In this document: positions 7,817 through 16,750 of the stretch, piece by piece
Numbering within the stretch: the stretch's first letter is position 1
Layout of the letters: each line of letters starts with the position of its first letter
Assembly (NCBI RefSeq): GCF_032461945.1
Contig: NZ_JAWCUD010000004.1
Span: 248,001 to 312,000 of the forward strand
Direction: 5' to 3'
Length of the DNA stretch: 64,000 nucleotides
From: Paenibacillus_E violae
Lineage (GTDB): Bacteria > Bacillota > Bacilli > Paenibacillales > NBRC-103111
Translations under genes and position numbers: made by a program
The notes under the pieces: model-generated
The model's database searches: none
Told to the model about the DNA's origin: nothing
The model's input: only the letters and a program-made list of their open reading frames with translations

Positions 7817-8695
7817 CTAGACTGGGGATCCGGGGGTATGTTCCATCCGATTTACCAGCCAATCCTCTAAAGTCGCAACGCGATCGGGATATTTGTAACT
7901 TCTCGCCAGGAATCCCGCTCCATGACCCGGCATCGGGTCTTGGTCAGTAGGCTGATAACGCAGGTCTACACTCCAACGTACCTCATCGGATAAATTAGGC
8001 GTTGACATGTGCAGGCAACGGTCATTAAACAGGATTGCGCTTCCTGCGGATACCGGTAGAACGACAGTCTCTGTTTTGCCCAATTGGCTTTCATGCAAAG
8101 CCGTGTATCCTGTTCCTGTATCCTCTTCCCGGTGCCACTTCAGTAAGCGCTTACGGTGCGTGCGCGGTTTAATATGCAGACAACCGTTAATCTCATTCGC
8201 ATCAACAAGCGGAATCCAAACCGTAATCACGGGATTGGAATTGGCATCAGGCCAGTAGGATTTATCTTGGTGCCAGGGTACTGCGCCTGCGGCCACCTTT
8301 GGTATTTTTGGTCGTGTGTTATAGACCGGATTGGAAAACAGTTCGCCGCCGATTAACGATTCAACCGCATCCAAAATTTTGGGATTGCTCATTAAGTGAA
8401 AATAACCTGGAATCCTGTCTCGCCAGCTGCGCCCATATTTCAGGAAATGCTCCGCCGTCAAATCTTTGAACAATTCAGCCAAACGATATTTAAAAGGGCG
8501 ATCTTCTAATTTGTCATGAATGAGCCCAGCCTGCACAAGCTCCTCCGCAATGGCCGAGACCTTCGTCGTCATCGCTTCAATTGCCTGCGCGAGATCTTCT
8601 TCCTGAAGCAAATTTGGAATTACGAGATATCCTTCCGTGTTATAAAAATCAACTTGCTCTTTGCTCAAACTTCCGCCGACTTGATTCACGTTCAT
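7817..8695 (-). CDS. Phytanoyl-CoA dioxygenase (PhyH) family Fe(II)/2-oxoglutarate oxygenase
   Basis: About 292 residues. The jelly-roll oxygenase signature is visible: the His-x-Asp iron ligands in WHQDKSYW near residue 145, the distal His in CLHMSTPNL and the 2-oxoglutarate-binding Arg shortly after (VRWSVDLRYQ). Such enzymes hydroxylate small molecules using 2-oxoglutarate and O2. AGGAGG is ten bases before the ATG at 8695, whereas the ATG three codons upstream (8704) is only one base from it, so the inner start is preferred. The gene is divergent from an AraC regulator at 8868, its likely activator. The substrate cannot be named. Confidence 0.85.
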   Translation of the reverse strand: MNVNQVGGSLSKEQVDFYNTEGYLVIPNLLQEEDLAQAIEAMTTKVSAIAEELVQAGLIHDKLEDRPFKYRLAELFKDLTAEHFLKYGRSWRDRIPGYFHLMSNPKILDAVESLIGGELFSNPVYNTRPKIPKVAAGAVPWHQDKSYWPDANSNPVITVWIPLVDANEINGCLHIKPRTHRKRLLKWHREEDTGTGYTALHESQLGKTETVVLPVSAGSAILFNDRCLHMSTPNLSDEVRWSVDLRYQPTDQDPMPGHGAGFLARSYKYPDRVATLEDWLVNRMEHTPGSPV

Positions 8696-8867
8696 TGTGT
8701 TCATTCCTCCTCAAAGTTGATCTACACTTATAAATTTAGCATCTTTGAGTTAAAACGTATTTATCCGGCTGTTCAAGGATTGATCAATTCTTCCGGTTAT
8801 TTCTTTTCAACCAGAACATTATGACATACAATGAAATGACAACCTGCTAGCAAAGGGAGACCGTCTG

Positions 8868-9728
8868 ATGCCGATTTTGACAGCGATGAATCCATCGATA
8901 AGAACCGCCCACCACTACCGCTTTCCTTACACGAAAAATGACAGCGAATCTTTCCGTTTAGGTTATTGTTATGCCTTCCACCTCGTGACCGGTGGCAAAG
9001 GAGCCATTACCCTTCCAACAGGAACCTTCTCCATCGCCAAAGGTGATCTGCTTTATTTTCCGCCTAAGCTCCAACATTCCTTCCATTCTGATGCTGCACA
9101 TGCGTTATCGACCTATAACATTTATTGCGACTTATGGGCTACGCGCCTGGACGCTGGGCAAAAACATCTTGTTTGGAAAGAAGCCGACTTCGATCCTCAC
9201 TTGTTAACGGCTATGGAGCCGAATCCTGACCTGGACACCTTGCCTAATCTGCTGCATTTCCAGCATCAAAGCGCCATTACCGACCTGTTCGCCCTAGTCG
9301 TAGAGCAGCATCAGAATGCTGCCCCCTATTCAGACGTAATCGGCAAAAGCCTTCTCCAAGCCTTACTGCTAAAAATTGTTCAACTGCACACTTACATGCC
9401 GTTTATTGATTTCCGGATTAAACCTCTGCTCGATAACATTCACCAGAAAGCCTATATGGAGTCCAGTTATGAATCCTGGCTGGAACAATGCAAGCTAAAG
9501 AAAACACAATTCCATCAGCTATTCAAACAAGCCACAGGCCTGTCGCCCAAGGCCTATTGGACTTCTGTCATCATGAAGCAAGCCGCTGCCGCATTAAAAG
9601 AGAGCGCACGATCGGTTACTGACATCGCCGAGGATCTGGGGTACTCTTCTATCCACCATTTCAGCAAGCAGTTCACTCTGTATTATGGCATCTCTCCTTC
9701 GGAGTATCGGAATCGGCAGCGGTCATAA
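8868..9728 (+). CDS. AraC-family transcriptional regulator
   Basis: A 286-residue regulator. Residues about 30-120 form a cupin-like ligand domain (TLPTGTFSIAKGDLLYFPPK), and the last ~100 residues hold the double helix-turn-helix ending with VTDIAEDLGYSSIHHFSKQF and YYGISPSEYRNR. An AGGGAG ribosome site precedes the ATG. It is transcribed away from the PhyH-type dioxygenase gene, from a shared 172-base intergenic region, so it is likely its local regulator. It ends 13 bases before the convergent GHKL ATPase gene. Confidence 0.87.
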   Translation: MPILTAMNPSIRTAHHYRFPYTKNDSESFRLGYCYAFHLVTGGKGAITLPTGTFSIAKGDLLYFPPKLQHSFHSDAAHALSTYNIYCDLWATRLDAGQKHLVWKEADFDPHLLTAMEPNPDLDTLPNLLHFQHQSAITDLFALVVEQHQNAAPYSDVIGKSLLQALLLKIVQLHTYMPFIDFRIKPLLDNIHQKAYMESSYESWLEQCKLKKTQFHQLFKQATGLSPKAYWTSVIMKQAAAALKESARSVTDIAEDLGYSSIHHFSKQFTLYYGISPSEYRNRQRS

Positions 9729-9741
9729 AGCGCCTAAGCTC

Positions 9742-10941
9742 TTATAACGCCTCCAACAAGCGTTTTCGTTCTGCCGTGCCCATCGCCAAGTGGATCAGAT
9801 GCGCCATCAGTTTCTTCTGTTCCACATTTAATCTAGCGAACACTCTTGGTTCCAGCTGACAGAGCTCCCGGATGACGGATTCCAGCTCATTTTTCTTCCG
9901 TGTGTCCTCAGGAGCGTCCGTGAAATCCGGAAAAGCCTTCGCTTCCGCAAATTCTTGAATGACATGGTCAGACAGTATTTCTAAATAGGGCTTTCTTTTC
10001 TGCTTAATAAATGCATTGATTTCTTCCAACAGAAATTGAAAAGCGTCGCTTTTTTTGCTCACACCAAAAGCCGCTTCGAGCTGACCGCTTTGATCATCGC
10101 TCTCAAAATCAAAGTAGTCGAACAGTTTGCTTTGAATGTAGACACTATGGTAAAAGGAATCCCCTTTATTATTAAAGGTGGTAGGCTGTTTATACTTTTC
10201 TTCCAAATGGGAGTCGATGAAATACAGCTTGGAATATTCGTGGTTTATCCGGTCTTGCCAACGGACAAATTTAATTTGAAACGCTGTTTGGCTGCCGGCA
10301 TGTACGAGGTCAAAGCACTCTTTTTCCCCGATCAGACTCGAATAATCCAGCGATTGGCCATCCAGACGAAGATCGAAATCTTTGTCCGCATGAAGCTCCA
10401 GAAACCAGCCAAATTCCTTGCATAGATATGCCGACAAATCCTCAAGAATGAAATCCTGCATGATGTTGTGAAACGTGACACTCGTTCCTGCCTCTCCATC
10501 TGTCAGTTTGATTCTCGAAACCTCGTAGGCGTCCAAATGATTCGCGTTAATTTGAATGGTATACGTATTTTTCAATAAGCCGTCTGCATAAGTCGTTTTC
10601 CATGTCGCATCAGAAGCAAACCGATGAAAGGTTAATCGGCCGATCCCATTTTTACCGTGCATCGCCGATGTGGTTCTTGTCCGCTTCTCTGGATCTATCT
10701 GCTTCTCCGACTCAAAAAAAGGCGTGAATTTCCGTTCCAATTCACGCCGATCAATCCCGTAACCATTATCCGAGATTACGATATGGTCAACACCGCCGAG
10801 CACGTTTAAATGAAGTTTAACGTCTACCACTGTAGCTTGCGCATCGAAGCCGTTCCAAATATATTCGGAAATCGCCTGCAAATAATCAAATTTACGAAGC
10901 GTTTTTTCGATCCCTTTTGAGGATATTTGTATTTTGCCCAC
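9742..10941 (-). CDS. Stand-alone GHKL (Hsp90/MORC-like) ATPase
   Basis: A 399-residue protein with a Bergerat-fold ATP site in its first third: EYIWNGFDA (N box with Mg-binding Asn), DNGYGIDR (G1) and HGKNGIGRL (G2, glycine-rich lid). The rest, including an S5-like region, is not recognisable by eye. There is no histidine phosphoacceptor domain, no gyrase/MutL signature and no partner gene. Relatives annotated only as 'ATP-binding protein' occur widely, sometimes with restriction or defence genes, but nothing of that sort is adjacent here. The role is unknown. The start ATG at 10941 is followed directly by GKIQISSKG, a typical N-terminal strand of this group. Confidence 0.7.
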   Translation of the reverse strand: MGKIQISSKGIEKTLRKFDYLQAISEYIWNGFDAQATVVDVKLHLNVLGGVDHIVISDNGYGIDRRELERKFTPFFESEKQIDPEKRTRTTSAMHGKNGIGRLTFHRFASDATWKTTYADGLLKNTYTIQINANHLDAYEVSRIKLTDGEAGTSVTFHNIMQDFILEDLSAYLCKEFGWFLELHADKDFDLRLDGQSLDYSSLIGEKECFDLVHAGSQTAFQIKFVRWQDRINHEYSKLYFIDSHLEEKYKQPTTFNNKGDSFYHSVYIQSKLFDYFDFESDDQSGQLEAAFGVSKKSDAFQFLLEEINAFIKQKRKPYLEILSDHVIQEFAEAKAFPDFTDAPEDTRKKNELESVIRELCQLEPRVFARLNVEQKKLMAHLIHLAMGTAERKRLLEAL

Positions 10942-11090
10942 AACGATCAGCCCCTTCTACGAGTGAACTCTGCCTTCCTTTCTATCATATTCCAAATCTC
11001 TTATTGCTGTATGTCGATTTCTGCAACCCCTTCGCCATTGATTTTCGACAAAATGAGGGTTTGACGCTTGCTGTCAGGCCCTTGCTGTTT

Positions 11091-11118
11091 TAAAAAAGAA
11101 TTAACATGCGGTTAACGT
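11091..11118 (+). promoter_or_regulatory. PhoP-box-like direct repeats upstream of the glycosyltransferase-ugd operon
   Basis: Three hexamers TTAAAA, TTAACA and TTAACG begin at 11091, 11102 and 11113, exactly 11 bases apart. The PhoP consensus of Bacillus is TT(A/T/C)A(C/T)A repeated with about 5-base gaps. They lie 58-85 bases before the glycosyltransferase start. Phosphate-starvation control is therefore suggested, not shown. Confidence 0.45.
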
Positions 11119-11175
11119 TCCACGAATAATCGAATGTTACGCTTATCGCATCTAGGAACTACAGGAGGGATTCTT

Positions 11176-12333
11176 ATGCGCCTCGCGTTGTTTACCGATA
11201 CCTATGTTCCTCAAATGAATGGCGTTGCACTCACGTTAGGACGTCTTACGGATTATTTAAATCGTCGTGGTGTTGAGCACCTCGTGTTCACGCCGAAATG
11301 CACGGATGAAATGGCCTACTCCGAACTGATTCGCCCCGTACCGTCCGTTCCTTTTTTTCTCTACCCCGAATGCCGAATTGCTTTGCCCAACATTATTTCT
11401 CTGCGTTCTGAGCTTGATCGCTTCCGTCCCCATCTGCTCCATATGGCAACTCCGTTTAACATCGGTTTGTGTGGTCTCCACTACGCCCGCAAGCACCGGA
11501 TTTCGCACGTAGCCTCCTATCACACTCATTTTGATCGCTATTTAACCTACTACCGAATGAAAAGAGCAGTTCCATTGTATTGGACGTACATGAAGTGGTT
11601 TCACCAATCCTGCGACGCAACTTTCGTCCCTTCAACCGATACCATGCAGCACTTGCATGCACAAGGCTTTGACCGCATGCTATTGTGGTCCAGAGGTGTT
11701 GATTGTGCGCTCTACACCCCCGATAAGCACACGAATGCGGTTCGTGAGCGATACGGAATTACAGCCCCTCACCTCCTCCTCTATGTGGGGCGCATCGCCC
11801 CGGAGAAAGATATAGATACCTTATCGGCCGTCATGCGTACTTTGCCTGATTCGCTGAAAGAACGTGTTCACTGGCTCATCGTAGGGGACGGACCGCAACT
11901 TGAGGAGCTGCGCGAGCAAGCTCCGGACAATGTGACATTTGCCGGTTATAAGCAAGGGGTAGAACTTGCAGAAATCTATGCCTCGTCCGATCTCTTCTTC
12001 TTCCCCTCCAGTACCGAAACATTCGGCAATGTCGTCCAAGAGGCGATGGCTTCCGGCCTTCCGGTTATCGCCGCAAATAGCGGAGGAGTGCGGGATATGA
12101 TTGTTCCCGGGCAGACGGGAACTTTATGCGAGCCACGTCAGCCAGAATCTTTTATTCAAGCCATTGATGCTTTCGTCAATGCCCCGGAACAATGGGCAGA
12201 TTTCCGTAAGGCAGCAAGAAGTTTTGCCCTTGGACGCTCATGGGACGCTATCTTTGACAGATTGCTGGAGGACTACGAACAAATTATCGATGCTCGTCGA
12301 ATTGGAAGCAAACTGGGATTCTATACAGCTTAA
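11176..12333 (+). CDS. GT4-family glycosyltransferase (MgtA/PimB-like)
   Basis: A 385-residue GT-B fold retaining glycosyltransferase. The N-terminal half begins MRLALFTDTYVPQMNGVA, typical of transferases that place glucose, mannose or glucuronate on diacylglycerol or a lipid-linked acceptor. The donor-binding half has LYVGRIAPEKD and the E-x7-E motif (TETFGNVVQEAMASGLP). AGGAGGG precedes the ATG at 11176; an upstream in-frame ATG lacks a ribosome site. It is followed after 14 bases by the UDP-glucose dehydrogenase gene, so UDP-glucuronate is a plausible donor. With the PhoP-like repeats upstream this may be a phosphate-sparing glycolipid or teichuronate route; the product itself is inference. 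Confidence 0.83.
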   Translation: MRLALFTDTYVPQMNGVALTLGRLTDYLNRRGVEHLVFTPKCTDEMAYSELIRPVPSVPFFLYPECRIALPNIISLRSELDRFRPHLLHMATPFNIGLCGLHYARKHRISHVASYHTHFDRYLTYYRMKRAVPLYWTYMKWFHQSCDATFVPSTDTMQHLHAQGFDRMLLWSRGVDCALYTPDKHTNAVRERYGITAPHLLLYVGRIAPEKDIDTLSAVMRTLPDSLKERVHWLIVGDGPQLEELREQAPDNVTFAGYKQGVELAEIYASSDLFFFPSSTETFGNVVQEAMASGLPVIAANSGGVRDMIVPGQTGTLCEPRQPESFIQAIDAFVNAPEQWADFRKAARSFALGRSWDAIFDRLLEDYEQIIDARRIGSKLGFYTA

Positions 12334-12347
12334 AGGAGGGGACATCC

Positions 12348-13676
12348 ATGCGAATTACATTAGTCGGAACAGGGTATGTGGGCTTGGTTGCCGCTGTGTG
12401 CTTTGCGAAGCTGGGGCACGAAGTCATTGCCGTTGACCGCGAGCCCGTCATTCGCGGGCTGAAGGAAAATAAGCTGACCGTATGGGAACCTCGGCTGGAG
12501 CCAGAGCTGGCCGATGTCTATGTGAAAGGGTTATTACGCTTCGAGACAGATCTCGCCCGAGCCTCATCGGACACGGACGCATTGATGATTGCTGTAGGCA
12601 CCCCTACGCGATCAGACGGTCATACGAATCTGGGTCATGTGCATGAAGTGCTGTCTCACTTGATGCAAGCCGGCACCTGTCCTCCTCTTGTCATCATAAA
12701 AAGTACCGTCCCCGTAGGCACCTGCGATGAACTGGAAGCTACTTTGCTGGCGGCTGGTCTTCGTACAGAAGTCGCCTTTAACCCCGAATTTTTAAGGCAA
12801 GGCAGCGCCTTCAAAGACTTCATGGAACCCGATCGCATCGTGTTCGGTTGCAAAACGCCGCAAGCTGAATCACTGCTTCGCCAGTTATATGAGGGGATCG
12901 TGGCTCCCGTACATGTTTGCGACCGGCGAAGCGCCGAACTCATCAAATATGCATCGAACGCCTTCCTTGCGATGAAAATCTCATTCGCGAACATGATGTC
13001 CGATGTGTGTGAAGGTTATGGCGCAGATATCCGCCACGTGATGAGCGGAGTTGGCGCCGATCAGCGCATCGGACCTGAATTCCTGTCGGCAGGCGTTGGT
13101 TATGGAGGCTCCTGTTTCTCCAAAGATTTACAATCCCTGCTGACGACCGGGAAATTGATCGGCAGCTCGCTTCCCATTTTGGAAGCGGTCGCCAAAGTCA
13201 ATGACCAGCGCATTCCAAGGATGATCGCCAAACTTATCTCGCTTTGGGGCAATCCCTTAGGCAAGCGACTCTGTGTATTAGGCATCTCGTTCAAGCCAAA
13301 TACCAATGATGTTCGCGACGCGCCATTTCTAACCTTATTAGCTCAGTGTGAGCGTCATGGCATCGAGGTTCAAGCCTTCGATCCTGTCGTCAGACAGGTT
13401 GGAGCTACAGCCGCTCAGGTGATGGACTCCCCTTATGCCTCAGCAGCCCAGGCCGATGCTGTCATGATTATGACGGAATGGCCGCAGTTCGCTGAACTCG
13501 ATTGGCCTTATCTGCTTCACCTTATGCGCAGGCCTTATGTGCTTGACGGTCGGAATCTACTACCAAGCCAAATCATCTCACAAATTGTTGAAGTTGATGG
13601 GGCTATGTACATGCCCGTAGGAAGGTCAATGGAATGCAGTCCAATCCCTTGGGTCGGAGTCTCCTCACTGGAATAA
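12348..13676 (+). CDS. ugd: UDP-glucose 6-dehydrogenase
   Basis: A 442-residue enzyme that oxidises UDP-glucose twice to UDP-glucuronate with NAD. The N-terminal Rossmann motif is GTGYVGLV, the central part has KSTVPVGT and FNPEFLRQGSA, and the catalytic cysteine lies in GYGGSCFSKD near residue 255. The C-terminal UDP-binding domain shows GISFKPNTNDVRDAP. The usual length is about 440 residues. AAAGGAGGGG precedes the ATG, and the gene is the second of a two-gene operon with a GT4 glycosyltransferase. It is followed by a strong terminator. The Bacillus homologue TuaD supplies glucuronate for teichuronic acid under phosphate limitation, which agrees with the upstream repeats. Confidence 0.95.
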   Translation: MRITLVGTGYVGLVAAVCFAKLGHEVIAVDREPVIRGLKENKLTVWEPRLEPELADVYVKGLLRFETDLARASSDTDALMIAVGTPTRSDGHTNLGHVHEVLSHLMQAGTCPPLVIIKSTVPVGTCDELEATLLAAGLRTEVAFNPEFLRQGSAFKDFMEPDRIVFGCKTPQAESLLRQLYEGIVAPVHVCDRRSAELIKYASNAFLAMKISFANMMSDVCEGYGADIRHVMSGVGADQRIGPEFLSAGVGYGGSCFSKDLQSLLTTGKLIGSSLPILEAVAKVNDQRIPRMIAKLISLWGNPLGKRLCVLGISFKPNTNDVRDAPFLTLLAQCERHGIEVQAFDPVVRQVGATAAQVMDSPYASAAQADAVMIMTEWPQFAELDWPYLLHLMRRPYVLDGRNLLPSQIISQIVEVDGAMYMPVGRSMECSPIPWVGVSSLE

Positions 13677-13686
13677 CATAAATTAA

Positions 13687-13718
13687 CCCCAGTCCTCCGA
13701 AATAGGACTGGGGTTTTT
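13687..13718 (+). terminator. Terminator of the glycosyltransferase-ugd operon
   Basis: A perfect 9-bp stem CCCCAGTCC / GGACTGGGG with a 9-base loop is followed by five T residues. It sits between convergent ugd and mgtC and may also serve mgtC, though the opposite tail is poorer in T. Confidence 0.92.
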
Positions 13719-13728
13719 CCGTAGACGG

Positions 13729-14409
13729 TTATCTGCTTTCAACTTCCACAAAAGTAACATGATCAACAGATTTCAGCGAAGCATAAATATCCGTTGCCTG
13801 CACTTTTTCATACGTTAGCAGCTTTAATTCCAACTGGTTAGAGCTGCCTTCTACATCCTTAACTTTCACACGTTCAATCTGAATGTTCAGCTCTTTTAAC
13901 CTTTTGAAAATCCGGTTGGGATCCTGACTTTCATGACATATAATTCGTACTTCCAAATAGCGTTGTTTGAGAGAGCGGGGGCCGATCCACTTAATCATTA
14001 CTGGAAACAAATTGACAGAAAAAATAATAAATATCACGGCTACAAATGCCTGCAAATAATAACCTGCACCAGTTGCAATTCCTAACGCAGATGCTGACCA
14101 TACCATAGATGCTGTCGTTAAGCCGGAAATTTCATCATTATTTTTCCTTAAGATGACGCCTGCTCCTAAGAAACCGACGCCGCTGACGATTTGCGCAGCA
14201 AGCCGCATGGGGTCCATGTTGGTATGACCTAGAACCGAAAATCGGCTTACGGATTCAATAGAAACCATCGTAATTAAGCAGCTGGCAACAGCAATAACCA
14301 TGTTCGTTTTCATGCCTACCGGCTTATGTTTCAACTGGCGATCAATGCCGATTAACATGCCAAGAAATAGAGCAATACCTAACTTAATCACAAAGGGAGA
14401 TATCAACAC
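13729..14409 (-). CDS. MgtC/SapB-family membrane protein
   Basis: A 226-residue membrane protein. The first ~150 residues hold four or five helices and the MgtC family signatures GMLIGIDRQLKHKPVGMKTN and VSGVGFLGAGVI. The last ~80 residues form a soluble ACT-like domain. MgtC proteins respond to low magnesium and in enterobacteria modulate the F-type ATP synthase or K+ balance; the role in Gram-positives is poorly defined. The start is GTG at 14409 with AGGAG seven bases upstream. It lies 45 bases downstream of ald on the same strand without a clear terminator between, so read-through from the phosphonate operon is possible. Confidence 0.88.
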   Translation of the reverse strand: MLISPFVIKLGIALFLGMLIGIDRQLKHKPVGMKTNMVIAVASCLITMVSIESVSRFSVLGHTNMDPMRLAAQIVSGVGFLGAGVILRKNNDEISGLTTASMVWSASALGIATGAGYYLQAFVAVIFIIFSVNLFPVMIKWIGPRSLKQRYLEVRIICHESQDPNRIFKRLKELNIQIERVKVKDVEGSSNQLELKLLTYEKVQATDIYASLKSVDHVTFVEVESR

Positions 14410-14454
14410 TGTGTTTCTCCTCTCAACATGCCCCCGTCTGCAAGGCGGGACTTG

Positions 14455-15588
14455 TTATATAGATACGGAAAGACCGTCTAGTACCGCGTTAATTTCAACA
14501 TAAGGATAACCATGAGCTTCAGCAACAGCTTTATACGTGACTTTACCTTCAATCGTATTAAATCCTTTTGCTAAATCTTGATGCTGCAATCCAGCTTCTC
14601 GATAGCCTTTATTGGCAATTTGCAAGCCATATCCGACGGTGACGTTCGTTAAAGCCACTGTAGAAGTTTGTGCGACAGCGCCAGGCATATTGGCAACAGC
14701 ATAATGCACAACACCATGCTTCACGTAGGTTGGATTGCTGTGAGTCGTAATTCGATCGATAGTCTCAATTGAGCCGCCTTGATCAATGGCTACGTCCACA
14801 ATAACGGAACCCGGTTTCATTGTTTTGACAGCAGCTTCAGTTACGAGTCGCGGTGCCAGGCTGCCCGGAATCAATACGGCGCCGATCAGCAGATCCGCTT
14901 TCTTGACCGCCTCGGCAATATTGCTGCTATGCGACATCAACGTGCGCAGCCGTCCTTGGAATTGATCATCCAATTGACGCAGCCGCTCTGGATTTACATC
15001 AAGCAGCGTAACACTTGCTCCTAGACCAACCGCCATTTTCGCCGCTTGTGTCCCCACCACGCCCCCGCCGATAATTACGACTTCAGCTGGCGCTACCCCA
15101 GGAACTCCGCCAAGAAGGATACCTTTTCCACCCTTGGACTTTTCCAAAAATTGTGCGCCGATTTGAATGGACATCCTGCCGGCGACTTCACTCATCGGGG
15201 TAAGAAGCGGAAGTGAACCGTTATTTAGTTGAATCGTTTCATACGCGATTGCGACGACTTTCTTGTCCGTTAACGCCCGGGTCAACTCGGATTCTGCAGC
15301 AAGATGCAGGTAGGTGAACAGAATCAAATCTTCCCGGAAAAACCCATATTCCTCTGCAAGCGGCTCTTTTACTTTAAGCACCATCTCCGCCGACCAAGCA
15401 TCCGCTGCCGTAGGTACGATTGTGGCACCTGCCGTCAAATATTCGCTATCCTCGAAGCCGCTACCCAAACCAGCGCCGGTTTCAATCCAAACCTCATGTC
15501 CGTAATGTTTAAAAGTGGCCACACCCGCAGGTGTAATCCCAACTCGATTTTCATTGTTTTTAATTTCTTTTGGCACACCAATAATCAT
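14455..15588 (-). CDS. ald: Alanine dehydrogenase
   Basis: A 377-residue NAD-dependent enzyme interconverting L-alanine with pyruvate and ammonia. The start MIIGVPKEIKNNE follows AAGGAG; the longer frame lacks homology. Visible features are the N-terminal ENRVGITP with the substrate-binding Arg, the KVKEP lysine, TYLHLAAES with the catalytic His, and the Rossmann motif GGGVVGTQAAKMAVGLGA. It is the last gene of the 2-aminoethylphosphonate operon, 19 bases after phnW. PhnW uses pyruvate as amino acceptor and forms alanine, so Ald at this place can regenerate pyruvate and release ammonium for growth. This functional link is inference from context; the enzyme call itself is firm. Confidence 0.95.
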   Translation of the reverse strand: MIIGVPKEIKNNENRVGITPAGVATFKHYGHEVWIETGAGLGSGFEDSEYLTAGATIVPTAADAWSAEMVLKVKEPLAEEYGFFREDLILFTYLHLAAESELTRALTDKKVVAIAYETIQLNNGSLPLLTPMSEVAGRMSIQIGAQFLEKSKGGKGILLGGVPGVAPAEVVIIGGGVVGTQAAKMAVGLGASVTLLDVNPERLRQLDDQFQGRLRTLMSHSSNIAEAVKKADLLIGAVLIPGSLAPRLVTEAAVKTMKPGSVIVDVAIDQGGSIETIDRITTHSNPTYVKHGVVHYAVANMPGAVAQTSTVALTNVTVGYGLQIANKGYREAGLQHQDLAKGFNTIEGKVTYKAVAEAHGYPYVEINAVLDGLSVSI

Positions 15589-15607
15589 GTTCACGCATCT
15601 CCTTCGC

Positions 15608-16723
15608 CTATGTCCAAAATTGTTCTTGCTGTATGGCATCCACAAGATGAATCATATCAGCCGCTTCCACTTCACCGATGTTGCCAATTCGGAACGTGTT
15701 GGCGTTCGTAATTTTCCCCGGATAAATCACAAAACCTCTGAGCTTCAATTTCTCATATAAGGTTTGGAACTGGAACGCATCGCTTTCCGGATATAGGAAC
15801 GAAGTAATGATCGGCGACTGCAGCGCCTCCGGCAGCAAGGTCTCAAAGCCGAGAACCTTCATTCCTTTGACGAGTGCCCGCTGGCTTGTTTTGTAACGAT
15901 TGTATCTGGCGATAACGCCACCTTCATCCGCCAATTCTTTCAGTGCTTCATAGAAAGCACGGACGACGTGGGTTGGCGATGTAAAACGCCATTTGCCATT
16001 GTAGTTCTCCATTTTATCCCACTGGTCAAACAAATCGAGGGAATGGGAACGTGCCCATCCGGCGCACTTTTTCATTTCATCAATCTTGGCGATAATAAAA
16101 CCGAATCCGGGAACACCCTGAATACATTTGTTAGCGCTGCTAATCAAGAAATCAATCTGTAGATCCGCGATATCCATTGGAATTCCGCCAAAGGAACTCA
16201 TAGCATCTACGATATAGGTTTTGTTATATTTTTTGACAATGCGGCCAACAGCTTCTATCGGGTTCAACATGCCTGTCGTCGTCTCGCAATGAACAACAGC
16301 TACATGTGTAATATCCGTTTCTTTGCGCAGCGTATATTCCAATTGATCCAAATCCGGAGGTTGAACCTCCCCGTTATCCAAGAGAACGAGCGGGATATTC
16401 AGCATTTTCGCCATTTGGGCCATCCGTTGACCATAAGCACCATTTGCCATAACCAGAATTTTGCCATCCTGTGGAATAACGCTACCGATAACCGACTCTA
16501 CACAAAATGAACCGCTGCCCTGCATAAGAACGGAGGTGTAAAGCGAAGTCTCCTTGGTCGCTAATTGGACAAGTTTAGCGCGAATATCCTGCACAATTCG
16601 GTTATAATCATCATCCCATGTGCACCAGTCTTTCAACATGGCCGCTTTTACCCTTTTGCTAGTCGAAAGCGGGCCAGGCGTCAAAAGCAAATACGGGTTA
16701 TCCTCAATCAAATCTATATTCAT
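15608..16723 (-). CDS. phnW: 2-Aminoethylphosphonate-pyruvate transaminase
   Basis: A 371-residue PLP enzyme that transfers the amino group of 2-aminoethylphosphonate to pyruvate, giving phosphonoacetaldehyde and L-alanine. The N-terminus YLLLTPGPLSTSKRVK and CTWDDDYNRIV segment are characteristic of PhnW. The Schiff-base lysine is in SANKCIQGVPGFGF, and the PLP-binding Asp is in VDAMSSFGG. The start at 16723 has GGGAGG eight bases ahead; an in-frame ATG at 16750 would begin at the phnX stop without a ribosome site. It lies between phnX (27 bases upstream) and ald (19 bases downstream). Confidence 0.96.
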   Translation of the reverse strand: MNIDLIEDNPYLLLTPGPLSTSKRVKAAMLKDWCTWDDDYNRIVQDIRAKLVQLATKETSLYTSVLMQGSGSFCVESVIGSVIPQDGKILVMANGAYGQRMAQMAKMLNIPLVLLDNGEVQPPDLDQLEYTLRKETDITHVAVVHCETTTGMLNPIEAVGRIVKKYNKTYIVDAMSSFGGIPMDIADLQIDFLISSANKCIQGVPGFGFIIAKIDEMKKCAGWARSHSLDLFDQWDKMENYNGKWRFTSPTHVVRAFYEALKELADEGGVIARYNRYKTSQRALVKGMKVLGFETLLPEALQSPIITSFLYPESDAFQFQTLYEKLKLRGFVIYPGKITNANTFRIGNIGEVEAADMIHLVDAIQQEQFWT

Positions 16724-16750
16724 AGTTACGTCCTCCCTCGTTTTATTCAT

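Noticed and set aside
14410..14454. Terminator between ald and mgtC
   Set aside because: A GC-rich partial hairpin is present but has no T run on the minus strand.
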